64,000 nt of DNA from XYD12-FULL-36-8 sp964391015. Lineage in GTDB: Bacteria > Bacteroidota > Ignavibacteria > Ignavibacteriales > Ignavibacteriaceae. The notes beneath the pieces are model-generated. The model made no database searches. It saw only the letters and a list, made by a program, of their open reading frames with translations, and was not told the origin of the DNA. Each line of letters begins with the position of its first letter. The first letter of the stretch is position 1. The translations under genes and the position numbers were made by a program. Shown piece after piece: positions 44,555 through 52,755 of this stretch. The DNA lies in NCBI GenBank assembly GCA_964391015.1, contig CAYMKU010000017.1, positions 1 through 64,000 of the forward strand. The letters run 5' to 3'.

Positions 44555-45604
44555 TCAGATTTTCATAAAAATCTCGAAAATTTTATCAGCTATTTTTTCT
44601 GGTTCACCTTCGTTCCGATTGGTTAAAATGATTATAGAAAATTTCTTTGAGGGAACACGATAAATTACATTTCTAAATCCTTGTGTGCTTCCTGTGTGAT
44701 AAACAATTTCTTCTCCTTTGTAAGTTTTTAGATGCCAGCCATATCCGTAATCAATTTTTTCTCCATTATTGAGTATCGTGCGGCTTATAGCTTGTTTACG
44801 AAATTCATCAGAGAGAATTTTATTAGTGTAAAGCGACTGTTCCCACTTAAACAAATCCTCGACGCTGGAATAAATTCCCCCATCACCCAACACAGCACTT
44901 GTAATGCTCTGATCCCTTCTAACCCAGTTAGAATCACTTCGTGAGTAGCCATAAGCTCTGCTATTTACAAAAGAAATTCCATCTTCATAAGCAACTGTGT
45001 TCTCCATTTTCAGTGGAATAAAAATATTTTTGTTCAAAAATTGAGAAAATTTTCGTCTACTTATTTTTTCGACCGCCATTGCAAGTAACGCATAGCCGGT
45101 ATTGCTATATTTGAATTGAGTACCTGGTTCAAAGTAAGTTTTATTTTGTTCGTACATCATTTTCAAAACATCGGAATCTTTGACCTGAACTGCGGTTGTA
45201 TCAGGTATTAAGTCTTCATAATCAATTAATCCAGAAATGTGATTAAGCAAATATTTGATAGTGATTCTACTTCCATATGTGGGAAATTCAAAGAAAATAT
45301 CGGTGAGTTTAGTATCGAGAGTGAGCAAACCTCTTTGTACTAATAAAAGAATTGATGTCGCTGTAAATTGTTTCGTGACAGATGCTAGCCTGTAATTTGT
45401 TTCTGAACTTGCTTTTGTTTGTTCCTCTAAGTTTGCATAACCAAATGATTTCTCAAAAACTATTTTTCCATCTTTACAAATTAAAACCGAAATTCCAGGA
45501 CATAAACCGAAATAATCGGCAAAAAGATTATTAACTTCTTCTGTTTGTGCGTTGAGGTTGTATGAGAACATAAGACTTAAAACTATAATAGATAGATTTT
45601 TCAT
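44555..45604 (-). CDS. Secreted serine beta-lactamase-like hydrolase
   Basis: 349 residues from ATG 45604 (an in-frame ATG at 45625 is possible). A signal peptide (MKNLSIIVLSLMFSYNLNAQ) is followed by the class-C beta-lactamase fold: nucleophile S in LASVTKQFTA (SxxK), YSN in FKYSNTGYALLA, and HTG in YHTGSTQGFRN. The family includes DD-peptidases, esterases and D-aminopeptidases; a real resistance role is unlikely given its general spread. Periplasmic and single-gene. Confidence 0.88.
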   Translation of the reverse strand: MKNLSIIVLSLMFSYNLNAQTEEVNNLFADYFGLCPGISVLICKDGKIVFEKSFGYANLEEQTKASSETNYRLASVTKQFTATSILLLVQRGLLTLDTKLTDIFFEFPTYGSRITIKYLLNHISGLIDYEDLIPDTTAVQVKDSDVLKMMYEQNKTYFEPGTQFKYSNTGYALLAMAVEKISRRKFSQFLNKNIFIPLKMENTVAYEDGISFVNSRAYGYSRSDSNWVRRDQSITSAVLGDGGIYSSVEDLFKWEQSLYTNKILSDEFRKQAISRTILNNGEKIDYGYGWHLKTYKGEEIVYHTGSTQGFRNVIYRVPSKKFSIIILTNRNEGEPEKIADKIFEIFMKI

Positions 45605-45749
45605 AACAAATTTTATTATTTGCATATTAAATTTAATACAACTTTTGTTTATTGTTAGTTCATAATTTCTTCTGCTATTGAATTAGAGTAAAACCTTTAC
45701 TTGCTTGTGCTTCGTTTAGCAAGATACTTATATTATAAAACGTGTTTAG

Positions 45750-45757
45750 TATATTTG
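45750..45757 (+). promoter_or_regulatory. -7 promoter element upstream of prfA
   Basis: TATATTTG matches TAnnTTTG and lies 24 bases before the prfA ATG at 45781. The -33 region at 19-base spacing reads TTA. It supports 45781 rather than 45742 as the start, since 45742 would lie upstream of the transcription start. Confidence 0.5.
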
Positions 45758-45780
45758 TACTCGAATTTTGCGAAATAAAG

Positions 45781-46860
45781 ATGAATCTTTTAGAAAAACT
45801 TAAGAAAATTAAAGACAGATTTGATCAGGTAAATGAAGAATTGTCCGATCCTGCCAATCAATCCAACCGAGAAAAGATAATCCACCTAAGCAAAGAAAGA
45901 ATTAACCTTGCAGAGATTGTTTCAGCATATGAAAAATATAACGCACTTATTAATAACATCGAAGGTAACAAAGAGATATTAGATTCTTCTCAAGATAAAG
46001 AACTCGTTGATCTCGCCAACTCAGAATTAAAAGAATTACTACTTAAAAGAGAATCTCTTGAGGAAGAAATAAAAATTTTGCTCATACCAAAAGATCCGAA
46101 TGATGATAGAAGTGTCATTATGGAAATTAGAGCCGGAACAGGTGGTGAAGAAGCAGCTCTATTTGCAAGTGATCTTTTCAGAATGTATTCTCGATACGCT
46201 GAAATTAAAGAATGGAAAATAGAATTAGTTGACTTGAGTGAAACGGGATTAGGTGGAATTAAGGAAGTAATTTTTTCTGTTAATGGGGAAAATGTCTTTG
46301 GCAATCTTAAATATGAAAGTGGTGTTCACAGAGTTCAACGCGTTCCGGAAACCGAAGGAAGTGGTAGAGTACATACATCAGCAGCTACAGTCGCTGTTTT
46401 ACCAGAAGTTGAAGACGTACAAGTTGAAATAAATCCTAATGATTTAAAGATTGATGTTTTTCGTTCTGGCGGAGCTGGCGGACAAAATGTAAATAAAGTC
46501 GAAACGGCAATTAGAATAACACACCTTCCAACAGGCTTAGTTGTTCAATGCCAGGATGAAAGGTCACAATTAAAAAACAGACAAAAAGCGATGAAAGTTT
46601 TAAGAGCACGGCTTTTTGATATTAAAGCCAAGGAGCAAACCGATGCTATATCTGCTAAAAGAAAAAATATGGTCGGCAGTGGAGACCGAAGTGATAAAAT
46701 AAGAACCTACAATTTTCCCCAGAACAGAGTGACAGATCACAGAATTGGGCTAACTCTGTATAATCTTTCCAATATTGTTGAGGGTGATTTAAACGAACTT
46801 ATTGAACAATTAAAGTTGGCAGATAGAACAGAGAAACTTCAAGCAACTGTAGAAACTTGA
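45781..46860 (+). CDS. prfA: Peptide chain release factor 1
   Basis: 359 residues from ATG 45781 (the frame extends to 45742 but includes the promoter element). The class-I release-factor GGQ motif is SGGAGGQNVNKVETAIRIT (about 226-244). The codon-recognition region RF1 type PxT appears as RVPETEGSGRVHTSAATVAV (about 183-202), with PET as the RF1-specific variant. It terminates translation at UAA and UAG. The usual partner hemK/prmC is not adjacent. Confidence 0.96.
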   Translation: MNLLEKLKKIKDRFDQVNEELSDPANQSNREKIIHLSKERINLAEIVSAYEKYNALINNIEGNKEILDSSQDKELVDLANSELKELLLKRESLEEEIKILLIPKDPNDDRSVIMEIRAGTGGEEAALFASDLFRMYSRYAEIKEWKIELVDLSETGLGGIKEVIFSVNGENVFGNLKYESGVHRVQRVPETEGSGRVHTSAATVAVLPEVEDVQVEINPNDLKIDVFRSGGAGGQNVNKVETAIRITHLPTGLVVQCQDERSQLKNRQKAMKVLRARLFDIKAKEQTDAISAKRKNMVGSGDRSDKIRTYNFPQNRVTDHRIGLTLYNLSNIVEGDLNELIEQLKLADRTEKLQATVET

Positions 46861-46871
46861 CAAATAAAAAC

Positions 46872-47210
46872 TTATTTCTTTCCGTATATACTTGCTAAAA
46901 ACTTTGACGCAAACATTAGCAAGAAACCTAAAACAGCCATTGCAAAATTAAGTCCATCAAAAATAATTGTTGGTTTCCATCGAAAATTATTTTGAATATA
47001 TTCCAAAAATCCAAAGGCCAACAGCAACATAATAAAAGCAAATGCACCTTGCTTCATAGCAAAAAATATGGGTGCTTTTAAACGTCTGAAATTAATTAAT
47101 TGAATGTAACTTGATAATTGTTTTAATGTTAAAACCTGCTTCACCCAACCCTCCACTTTTTTGACCGAAAGATACTGCGATAAAGAGTTTTCTTCTGTGA
47201 TTATTAACAC
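46872..47210 (-). CDS. Small membrane protein, function unknown
   Basis: 112 residues with two hydrophobic segments near the C-terminus (about 51-70, FFAMKQGAFAFIMLLLAFGF, and about 85-105, LNFAMAVLGFLLMFASKFLA). The start is GTG at 47210. It is convergent with prfA (11-base gap) and 53 bases downstream of the phosphatase gene on the same strand. No family is recognised. A weak call, supported by consistent membrane topology and frame length. Confidence 0.55.
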   Translation of the reverse strand: MLIITEENSLSQYLSVKKVEGWVKQVLTLKQLSSYIQLINFRRLKAPIFFAMKQGAFAFIMLLLAFGFLEYIQNNFRWKPTIIFDGLNFAMAVLGFLLMFASKFLASIYGKK

Positions 47211-47263
47211 TCTAAATAAAAATATTCTGTGATCTGGATTGGTTTTTGTTAAAATGGTTGAAT

Positions 47264-48829
47264 TTACAAACTTTTGATACCGATCATGCTAATATCGTCT
47301 TCAAAACGACATTCTGTAAAAGCTTCAAATTCACTTTTGATTTTATCGAAATCATCAACATGCGAATTGGTCTCTTTTAAAATTTGTTGGAATTTTTGCG
47401 TACCGAAAGCTTCCCCAGCTGAATTGCGAGATTCAATTATTCCATCTGTAACCATAAATATTGAATCACCTGGTTTTAAATCAAGTGAGACATCCTGAAA
47501 ATTTCCATATTCTGAAAAACCTAATAATAGACCCTGTGTACTAAGTTGCGTAACATTGCCAGTCCTATTTTCTTTATAAACTAATGGAAGATCACCTGCA
47601 CCTGCATATCTAAGCTGCATTTTTTCTTTATTGAGGATAACTATTGAAAGCGTAGTAAATACTTCTGAAATTTTTGAATCTTGATATACAGATTGATTGA
47701 CCTGCTGAAGAATTTTACTTGGGACAAAGTCTTCAGTATTTTGAAGAACCATTCTAACCGAGCTTCTGACCAAGCCAGCATAAGCAAATGTAAAATACCA
47801 CGCACCCCACTTTTTACCCATTACATCACCAAGAATTATAGCAAGGTTAGCTTCATTCAAACGAAAATAATCTATAAAATCTCCGCCAGGTATTCCTTGA
47901 TACGGCTGATGCCATTGGTTAATTATGAAATTTTCAAATTCGGGACTTTTATCAGGTACAACTTTAACTCTCATATTCTCAACAGCAGAGTTCAATTCAG
48001 AAACTATTTTCTGCCTTTCTTTTCCTAAACTATTTAAGATTGCTGTTATTTTTGCAACAACCACTTTCGGTCCTAATGTTTTTATAACATAGTCTGCTAT
48101 TTCAAGATTATAAGCATCTAACATGTCCGATTCATTACTTCTTGAAGTAAGGAAAACAAAAGGAATTGACTTCAGCTGAATATCTTCCAACACCATTTTT
48201 CTGAAAGTAAAACCGTCAATGTTGGGCATCATTATATCGCAAACTATAATATCGGGGTTTGTACTTTTTGCCAAGCTTAACCCTTCCATAGCAGAGCTTG
48301 CGACTGCACATTCATAATTTTCTTTTTTAAGTGAGTGCGAAAACAACTTTGTTAGAACCGGATCATCATCAACTAATAATATTCTAGGAATTTGCTTGGC
48401 AAATGATTCGGAAATGTTTTTCTTTACACCATGAACCTTAAATATTTCTACACGTCTTAAAAGTGTTTGTACTCTAAGCAATAAATCTTTTAAGTCGAAC
48501 GGTTTGTTTATTATCTCATCACCGCCGACTTCCAATGCTTTTGATTTATCTTCAAGGGTGTTTCGGGCAGTAACAAAAATGAACGGCAGGATTTTATATT
48601 TCTCTTCTTCTCGAACTTTCTTACAAAAGGCAAAACCATCTATACCTTCCATAACAACATCGCATAACACAAGATCAATGCTAGTTTCGCTTAACTGCCT
48701 GTATCCTTCGCTTGCATCTCGGGCTTCGGATACATCATAATTGTTTTTACTTAAGTGATGATTGATTAGCTTACGGATTGTTATATCATCGTCAATGATG
48801 AGTATTTTCTTTTTTTCATCTGGCAGCAT
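47264..48829 (-). CDS. Double-receiver response regulator with SpoIIE-type PP2C phosphatase
   Basis: 521 residues from ATG 48829 (the frame also has GTG at 48838). Receiver 1 (about 5-120): phospho-D in LVLCDVVMEGIDG, K in INKPFDL. Receiver 2 (about 150-270): D in IIVCDIMMPNIDG, with VIKTLGP in place of the usual KP. The C-terminal PP2C/SpoIIE domain (about 310-521) has GGDFIDYFRLN, ILGDVMGKKWGAW, VTDGIIESRNSAGEAFG and DDISMIGIK. It is a Ser/Thr phosphatase that dephosphorylates STAS antagonists under phosphorelay control; a STAS protein gene lies 119 bases upstream. Confidence 0.9.
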   Translation of the reverse strand: MLPDEKKKILIIDDDITIRKLINHHLSKNNYDVSEARDASEGYRQLSETSIDLVLCDVVMEGIDGFAFCKKVREEEKYKILPFIFVTARNTLEDKSKALEVGGDEIINKPFDLKDLLLRVQTLLRRVEIFKVHGVKKNISESFAKQIPRILLVDDDPVLTKLFSHSLKKENYECAVASSAMEGLSLAKSTNPDIIVCDIMMPNIDGFTFRKMVLEDIQLKSIPFVFLTSRSNESDMLDAYNLEIADYVIKTLGPKVVVAKITAILNSLGKERQKIVSELNSAVENMRVKVVPDKSPEFENFIINQWHQPYQGIPGGDFIDYFRLNEANLAIILGDVMGKKWGAWYFTFAYAGLVRSSVRMVLQNTEDFVPSKILQQVNQSVYQDSKISEVFTTLSIVILNKEKMQLRYAGAGDLPLVYKENRTGNVTQLSTQGLLLGFSEYGNFQDVSLDLKPGDSIFMVTDGIIESRNSAGEAFGTQKFQQILKETNSHVDDFDKIKSEFEAFTECRFEDDISMIGIKSL

Positions 48830-48948
48830 TGTTATCACTATCTCTGAAGCACTTTAGAATAATTGTCCCCTAAAAATTCTCTCTAATTTAGTATGCTTGC
48901 TAGTTAAGCCATACACAAACAGAAATGTCAATTTATTTTGATTGGTAA

Positions 48949-49287
48949 TTAATCAAAACTTTTTATTGCTGCATCCTTCGTCGGATAAGACTCAAATACT
49001 CTGTGCATTCTTGTTAGTTCAAGCATAGAATGTACCGCAGGATGAAATCCAACTAATCTCAAATCTCCGCCCATTGCCGTAACTTTTTTTAGTGAAACGA
49101 CCAAAGCACCAAGGAATGTTGAATCTATGAATTCACATTGTGAAAGATCAACAACTATCTTACGATATCCACCCTCTATACTTTTTGCTAGAGTAAATTT
49201 AAACTCATCTGCCTCTTTAAGTGTTGCACGTGTTAAGTCAACAACTTGAACCAATACATCTTCGTAGGTTTCTTGTAAATAATCCAT
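48949..49287 (-). CDS. STAS-domain anti-sigma-factor antagonist (SpoIIAA/RsbV-like)
   Basis: 112 residues, a full STAS domain. The phosphorylatable Ser lies in CEFIDSTFLGALVVSLKK (about 63-80), followed by GGDLRLVGFHPAVHSMLELT. It switches partners with an HPK-type anti-sigma kinase according to its phosphorylation state. It lies between the PP2C phosphatase and the NtrC-type regulator on the same strand. No RsbW-like kinase gene is in the cluster, so the kinase partner is elsewhere or is one of the HATPase proteins nearby. Confidence 0.9.
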   Translation of the reverse strand: MDYLQETYEDVLVQVVDLTRATLKEADEFKFTLAKSIEGGYRKIVVDLSQCEFIDSTFLGALVVSLKKVTAMGGDLRLVGFHPAVHSMLELTRMHRVFESYPTKDAAIKSFD

Positions 49288-49317
49288 ATTAATTATGCCT
49301 TTTTCAGAATTAAGAGT

Positions 49318-50700
49318 TTAAGCAAAAACTTTATGTTCAATATTATATCTTTCCATCAATCTATAAATTGTAGCTCTTCCTAAGTGCAACTTTTTGGCAG
49401 CTTCAACAATATTGCCTTTCGTAACCTTTAATGCGTGTCTGATTGATTCTTCTTTTAGTTTTTCAAATGGTATGATTGTATCATCGCTAAAAATATTTCC
49501 AGTAAAATCGCTCGCAATTACTGAATCGGAAGTTTTAAGATGTGTTGGAAGATCCTCAACATCAATCACGTCCTTTTCTGCAATTATCATGCAACGTTCG
49601 ATCGTGTTTTCCATTTCTCTAATATTGCCAGGCCAAGGATAATCATAAATAAGCTTTAGGGCTTTCTTTGAAAATCCTTTTACTTCTTTTCCCAATTTTT
49701 TACTCAATGTTTCAAGAAAGTGTTGTGCAAGCACAAGTATATCACCCTTTCGATGCCGCAGCGGAGGAATAAAAATTGGGAAAGAATTTAAGCGATAAAA
49801 TAAATCCTCTCTAAATTCTTTTTTCTCAACCGCATCTTTGAGATCACGATTTGTTGCGGAGATAATTCTCACATCAGTTCTGATTAGTTCAGTTCCGCCG
49901 ACTCTGTCAAATGCTTTTTCCTGAATAACACGGAGAAGTTTGGCTTGAAGAAGCATCTCCAATTCACCAACTTCATCGAGGAAAATTGTTCCGCCATTCG
50001 CAACTTCAAACTTTCCAAGTTTTCTTTGATGTGCTCCAGTGAACGAGCCCTTTTCATGACCGAACAATTCACTTTCAAGAAGCTCTCTTGGAATTGACGC
50101 ACAATTCACTACAACAAATGGAGCGCTTTTTCTGTTCCCGTTGTAATGTATGGCGCGTGCAATGAGTTCTTTCCCTGTCCCACTTTCACCATAGATCAAT
50201 ACAGTGATATCGTTATTCAAAACTTTTGTAACAAGCTTGAAAACATCTTGCATACGGCTATCAGCCGAAACAATATTTGAGAAACTATATTCTTTCTTAA
50301 TATTTTCTCTCAGATTTTCTATCTCTTTGGTTAAGTCGTAACCTTTAATAGCATTCTTTATTGCTGGTTCTAATTTTTGAAGATCAATAGGTTTTGGAAA
50401 ATAATCATAGGCACCAAACTTTAATGATTCCAAAGCAACTTCTACTTTCCCTTGAGCAGAAAGCATTATCACAGGCAAGTTCTCATCAATTTGTTTAAGC
50501 CGTTTGAGAACTTCCATGCCGTCCATTCCTGGGAGCATAATATCTAATAAAACTAAATCGGGTTTCTGATACATTCGTTTAAGAATTTCTTCACCGCTTC
50601 CAAAAACTTCAATATCATATCCCCATTTGTCTTTTAACCAGTACGACAGAAGCTTAGAAATAGCTTGCTCGTCATCGACGATAAAAACTAATTTGTTCAC
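49318..50700 (-). CDS. Sigma-54-dependent response regulator (NtrC family)
   Basis: 460 residues. Receiver domain (1-120; acidic pocket IVDDEQAISK, phospho-D in LVLLDIMLPGMDG, K in FPKPID), AAA+ domain (about 140-375; Walker A YGESGTGKELIARAIHYNG, sigma-54 contact GSFTGAHQRKLG in place of GAFTGA, Walker B GGTIFLDEVGEL), and a C-terminal Fis-type HTH (NIVEAAKKLHLGRATIYRLM). It activates sigma-54 promoters. The start is GTG at 50700, with the PAS kinase gene 25 bases upstream, so kinase and regulator are a pair. Confidence 0.94.
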   Translation of the reverse strand: MNKLVFIVDDEQAISKLLSYWLKDKWGYDIEVFGSGEEILKRMYQKPDLVLLDIMLPGMDGMEVLKRLKQIDENLPVIMLSAQGKVEVALESLKFGAYDYFPKPIDLQKLEPAIKNAIKGYDLTKEIENLRENIKKEYSFSNIVSADSRMQDVFKLVTKVLNNDITVLIYGESGTGKELIARAIHYNGNRKSAPFVVVNCASIPRELLESELFGHEKGSFTGAHQRKLGKFEVANGGTIFLDEVGELEMLLQAKLLRVIQEKAFDRVGGTELIRTDVRIISATNRDLKDAVEKKEFREDLFYRLNSFPIFIPPLRHRKGDILVLAQHFLETLSKKLGKEVKGFSKKALKLIYDYPWPGNIREMENTIERCMIIAEKDVIDVEDLPTHLKTSDSVIASDFTGNIFSDDTIIPFEKLKEESIRHALKVTKGNIVEAAKKLHLGRATIYRLMERYNIEHKVFA

Positions 50701-50724
50701 TATTTTACCTTTTAGTTTGTCAGT

Positions 50725-51936
50725 CTAATTTCGTGGTAACTTAATGATAAAGGTTGTTCCTTTATCAATTTCACTTTGGATATCCATATATCCATTGTGT
50801 AAATCCACGATCTTCTTAGCAAAATCCAAGCCAATGCCTGTCTCAGATTTGGCTTTACTGATAATTTGAAATGAATTTGAAGTGTTTAGTAGCTTTTTAG
50901 AGTCATTTTGAGAAATACCTTTACCGGTATCTGTGAAGATAATTTCAATTTCTTGAGGAAAAATTTGACCGAATATTTTGATCTTTCCACCCTTAGGTGT
51001 GTGTTTTACAGAATTTTTTATCAGCGAATCAAATACATCTGTGATTCGATCTTTGTCAGCACTCACAGAAAAATATATATCGGGCAGTTCATATTCAAAG
51101 TTAATGTTTTTACTTTTTGCTAAAATTTTGTTCGATATTATTACTTCTTTGAGTAAACCGATGCAATCCAATTCTGATTTCACTAAAAAACCTTTGCCGG
51201 ATTCTAAATTAGTTGCTTCAAGTGCATCGTTGATGAACTTAGCAAGTCGTTTTGCTTCTTTAAGAATTTCAGTTTGAAATTCATTCTTTATTGCATCAGA
51301 TAATTGATCATCAGCACAGATTGCTTCAGAGAAACCGATAATTGTTGAAAGCGGGGTGCGCATATCATGTGAGAATTGCGAAATGAATTCGTTTTTCAAT
51401 CTGTTCAATTCTTCAAGCAATACCTTATGCCTATCTGACCGTTGACGCTCTAAATTCAGCAGCCGATTTATCTCTAATAGATTACCTTTGAGAGCGGTAA
51501 TTTTTTCCTGGTGTGAATTCTCCTTACTCAGATTTTTACAAACACCAATTAAGCCGGTTACAGTATTCTCAAAGACAATCGGACGAATTATTAAATGATG
51601 CTTGACTTCTTCAAAAGTTTTAGATAGAAAGAATAAATTAAAATTTATTTGCTTCTGAGAATTCAGAACTTGACGAATTGAATTTATTAATGCCGGTTTA
51701 CTTCTGTCAACAATAATTTCAGTTACATGTTTTTTTCGAAGATCATTAGGAAGATAACCTAAGCTGATTGCACCTTTGAAGCTGACATTTTCAAAACATC
51801 CGTTTGCATCAAGAACAAAAATAAAATCTTCTACAGTCTCAAGCAGTAGGTTGAATTTTTTTTCAATGGATTCAACGAATTCACTTGTGCTTGATTTATC
51901 AGGAAAATCTTTATATGTGGCTTTGGTTAAAGGCAT
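50725..51936 (-). CDS. PAS-domain sensor histidine kinase
   Basis: 403 residues, soluble. PAS domain (about 25-145; FIFVLDANGCFENVSFKGAI), a short coiled coil, HisKA with the phospho-histidine in SQFSHDMRTPLSTIIGFSEA (about 190-209), and HATPase_c (IKNSVKHTPKGGKIKIFGQ N box, FTDTGKGISQND G1, ETGIGLDFAKKIV G2). It is the probable cognate kinase of the NtrC-type regulator downstream, and leads the signalling run phosphatase-STAS-NtrC-kinase on the minus strand. Confidence 0.92.
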   Translation of the reverse strand: MPLTKATYKDFPDKSSTSEFVESIEKKFNLLLETVEDFIFVLDANGCFENVSFKGAISLGYLPNDLRKKHVTEIIVDRSKPALINSIRQVLNSQKQINFNLFFLSKTFEEVKHHLIIRPIVFENTVTGLIGVCKNLSKENSHQEKITALKGNLLEINRLLNLERQRSDRHKVLLEELNRLKNEFISQFSHDMRTPLSTIIGFSEAICADDQLSDAIKNEFQTEILKEAKRLAKFINDALEATNLESGKGFLVKSELDCIGLLKEVIISNKILAKSKNINFEYELPDIYFSVSADKDRITDVFDSLIKNSVKHTPKGGKIKIFGQIFPQEIEIIFTDTGKGISQNDSKKLLNTSNSFQIISKAKSETGIGLDFAKKIVDLHNGYMDIQSEIDKGTTFIIKLPRN

Positions 51937-52310
51937 GATTGAAAATTTTCTTGGTTAAAAATAGAAATGTTTTGCGTGTAATTCAAAAATTTATCTATTC
52001 TTCATCTTAATCTTCATCTTTCTCTTACTCGTACTCTTTCTCTTACTCCCCCCTTGCCCTCCTTCCAAAATTTATTTATGTTTTATGTGAGTTGGTTGCA
52101 GGGATTTGTAAACTATGCTTACCAGCTGACCAAATGAATTACCTAAAAAGGTATTTTGGCAATCCAATCAAATACGGCTGTCAGACGCAGAAGTAAAAAT
52201 AATATCTAGGTAATTACAATAGTTAAGTGCAAGTTTTGAATCACAGACAAGCATAGAGGAACAGTTTACTTTTGATAAATAAATATGTCATTCACAAATT
52301 CCAAAATAAA
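51937..52310. other. 374-base intergenic region with a hexamer tract
   Basis: Separates the PAS kinase from the plus-strand membrane protein. It contains eight tandem hexamers of the form TTnNTC (see repeat entry) and then C-rich CTCCCCCCTTGCCC. The rest is AT-rich with no ORF or clear promoter. Confidence 0.5.
52001..52048. repeat. Eight-unit degenerate hexanucleotide tract
   Basis: TTCATC TTAATC TTCATC, then TTTCTC TTACTC GTACTC, then TTTCTC TTACTC: eight consecutive 6-base units ending in TC. The reverse complement is an (A/G)-rich GAGTAA/GAGAAA tract. It is a short tandem repeat in a non-coding gap, capable of slippage. Confidence 0.7.
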
Positions 52311-52694
52311 ATGAAAAAAACAACATCAATCAGCATCATACACTGGACGGCAAGCATTATCGGAATCTTAATGGTTGCGTTTACCTTATTCATGTTTATT
52401 GGTTCCATTTTAGAGGGACGCGATAGGTCAGGTCCCGGTCTCGACACTTTTACAATAATAACATTTGTATTTTGGAGTATAGGACTTGCCGGACTATTAT
52501 TTGCCATATGGAAACCAGGAACAGGAGGAATAATCTCATTGCTTAGTTTTATTGTATTTAACATCCTTGTCGCAGTTAATCCTAATCCAGATTCCCGTTA
52601 CACGGCTGTGATTTTGTTATTCTTTCTCCCTTCCATTTTATTTCTATTGGTTTGGTGGTTAAAAAGATCATCAATTAAACCTTTAATCAAATAA
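52311..52694 (+). CDS. Small polytopic membrane protein, function unknown
   Basis: 127 residues from ATG 52311 (the frame is open from 52272, but a hydrophilic lead is unlikely). Four hydrophobic segments: about 9-30, 46-64, 70-86 and 95-113 (TAVILLFFLPSILFLLVWWL). The inter-helix loop EGRDRSGPGLD is hydrophilic. No motif or family is recognised. It is a lone gene convergent with the DUF4175 gene. Confidence 0.6.
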   Translation: MKKTTSISIIHWTASIIGILMVAFTLFMFIGSILEGRDRSGPGLDTFTIITFVFWSIGLAGLLFAIWKPGTGGIISLLSFIVFNILVAVNPNPDSRYTAVILLFFLPSILFLLVWWLKRSSIKPLIK

Positions 52695-52755
52695 ATTTCA
52701 ATGAGACAGAAACTTTGTTCTCCTTTCATAGTAAGACCATGACAGCCAAGTCAAA

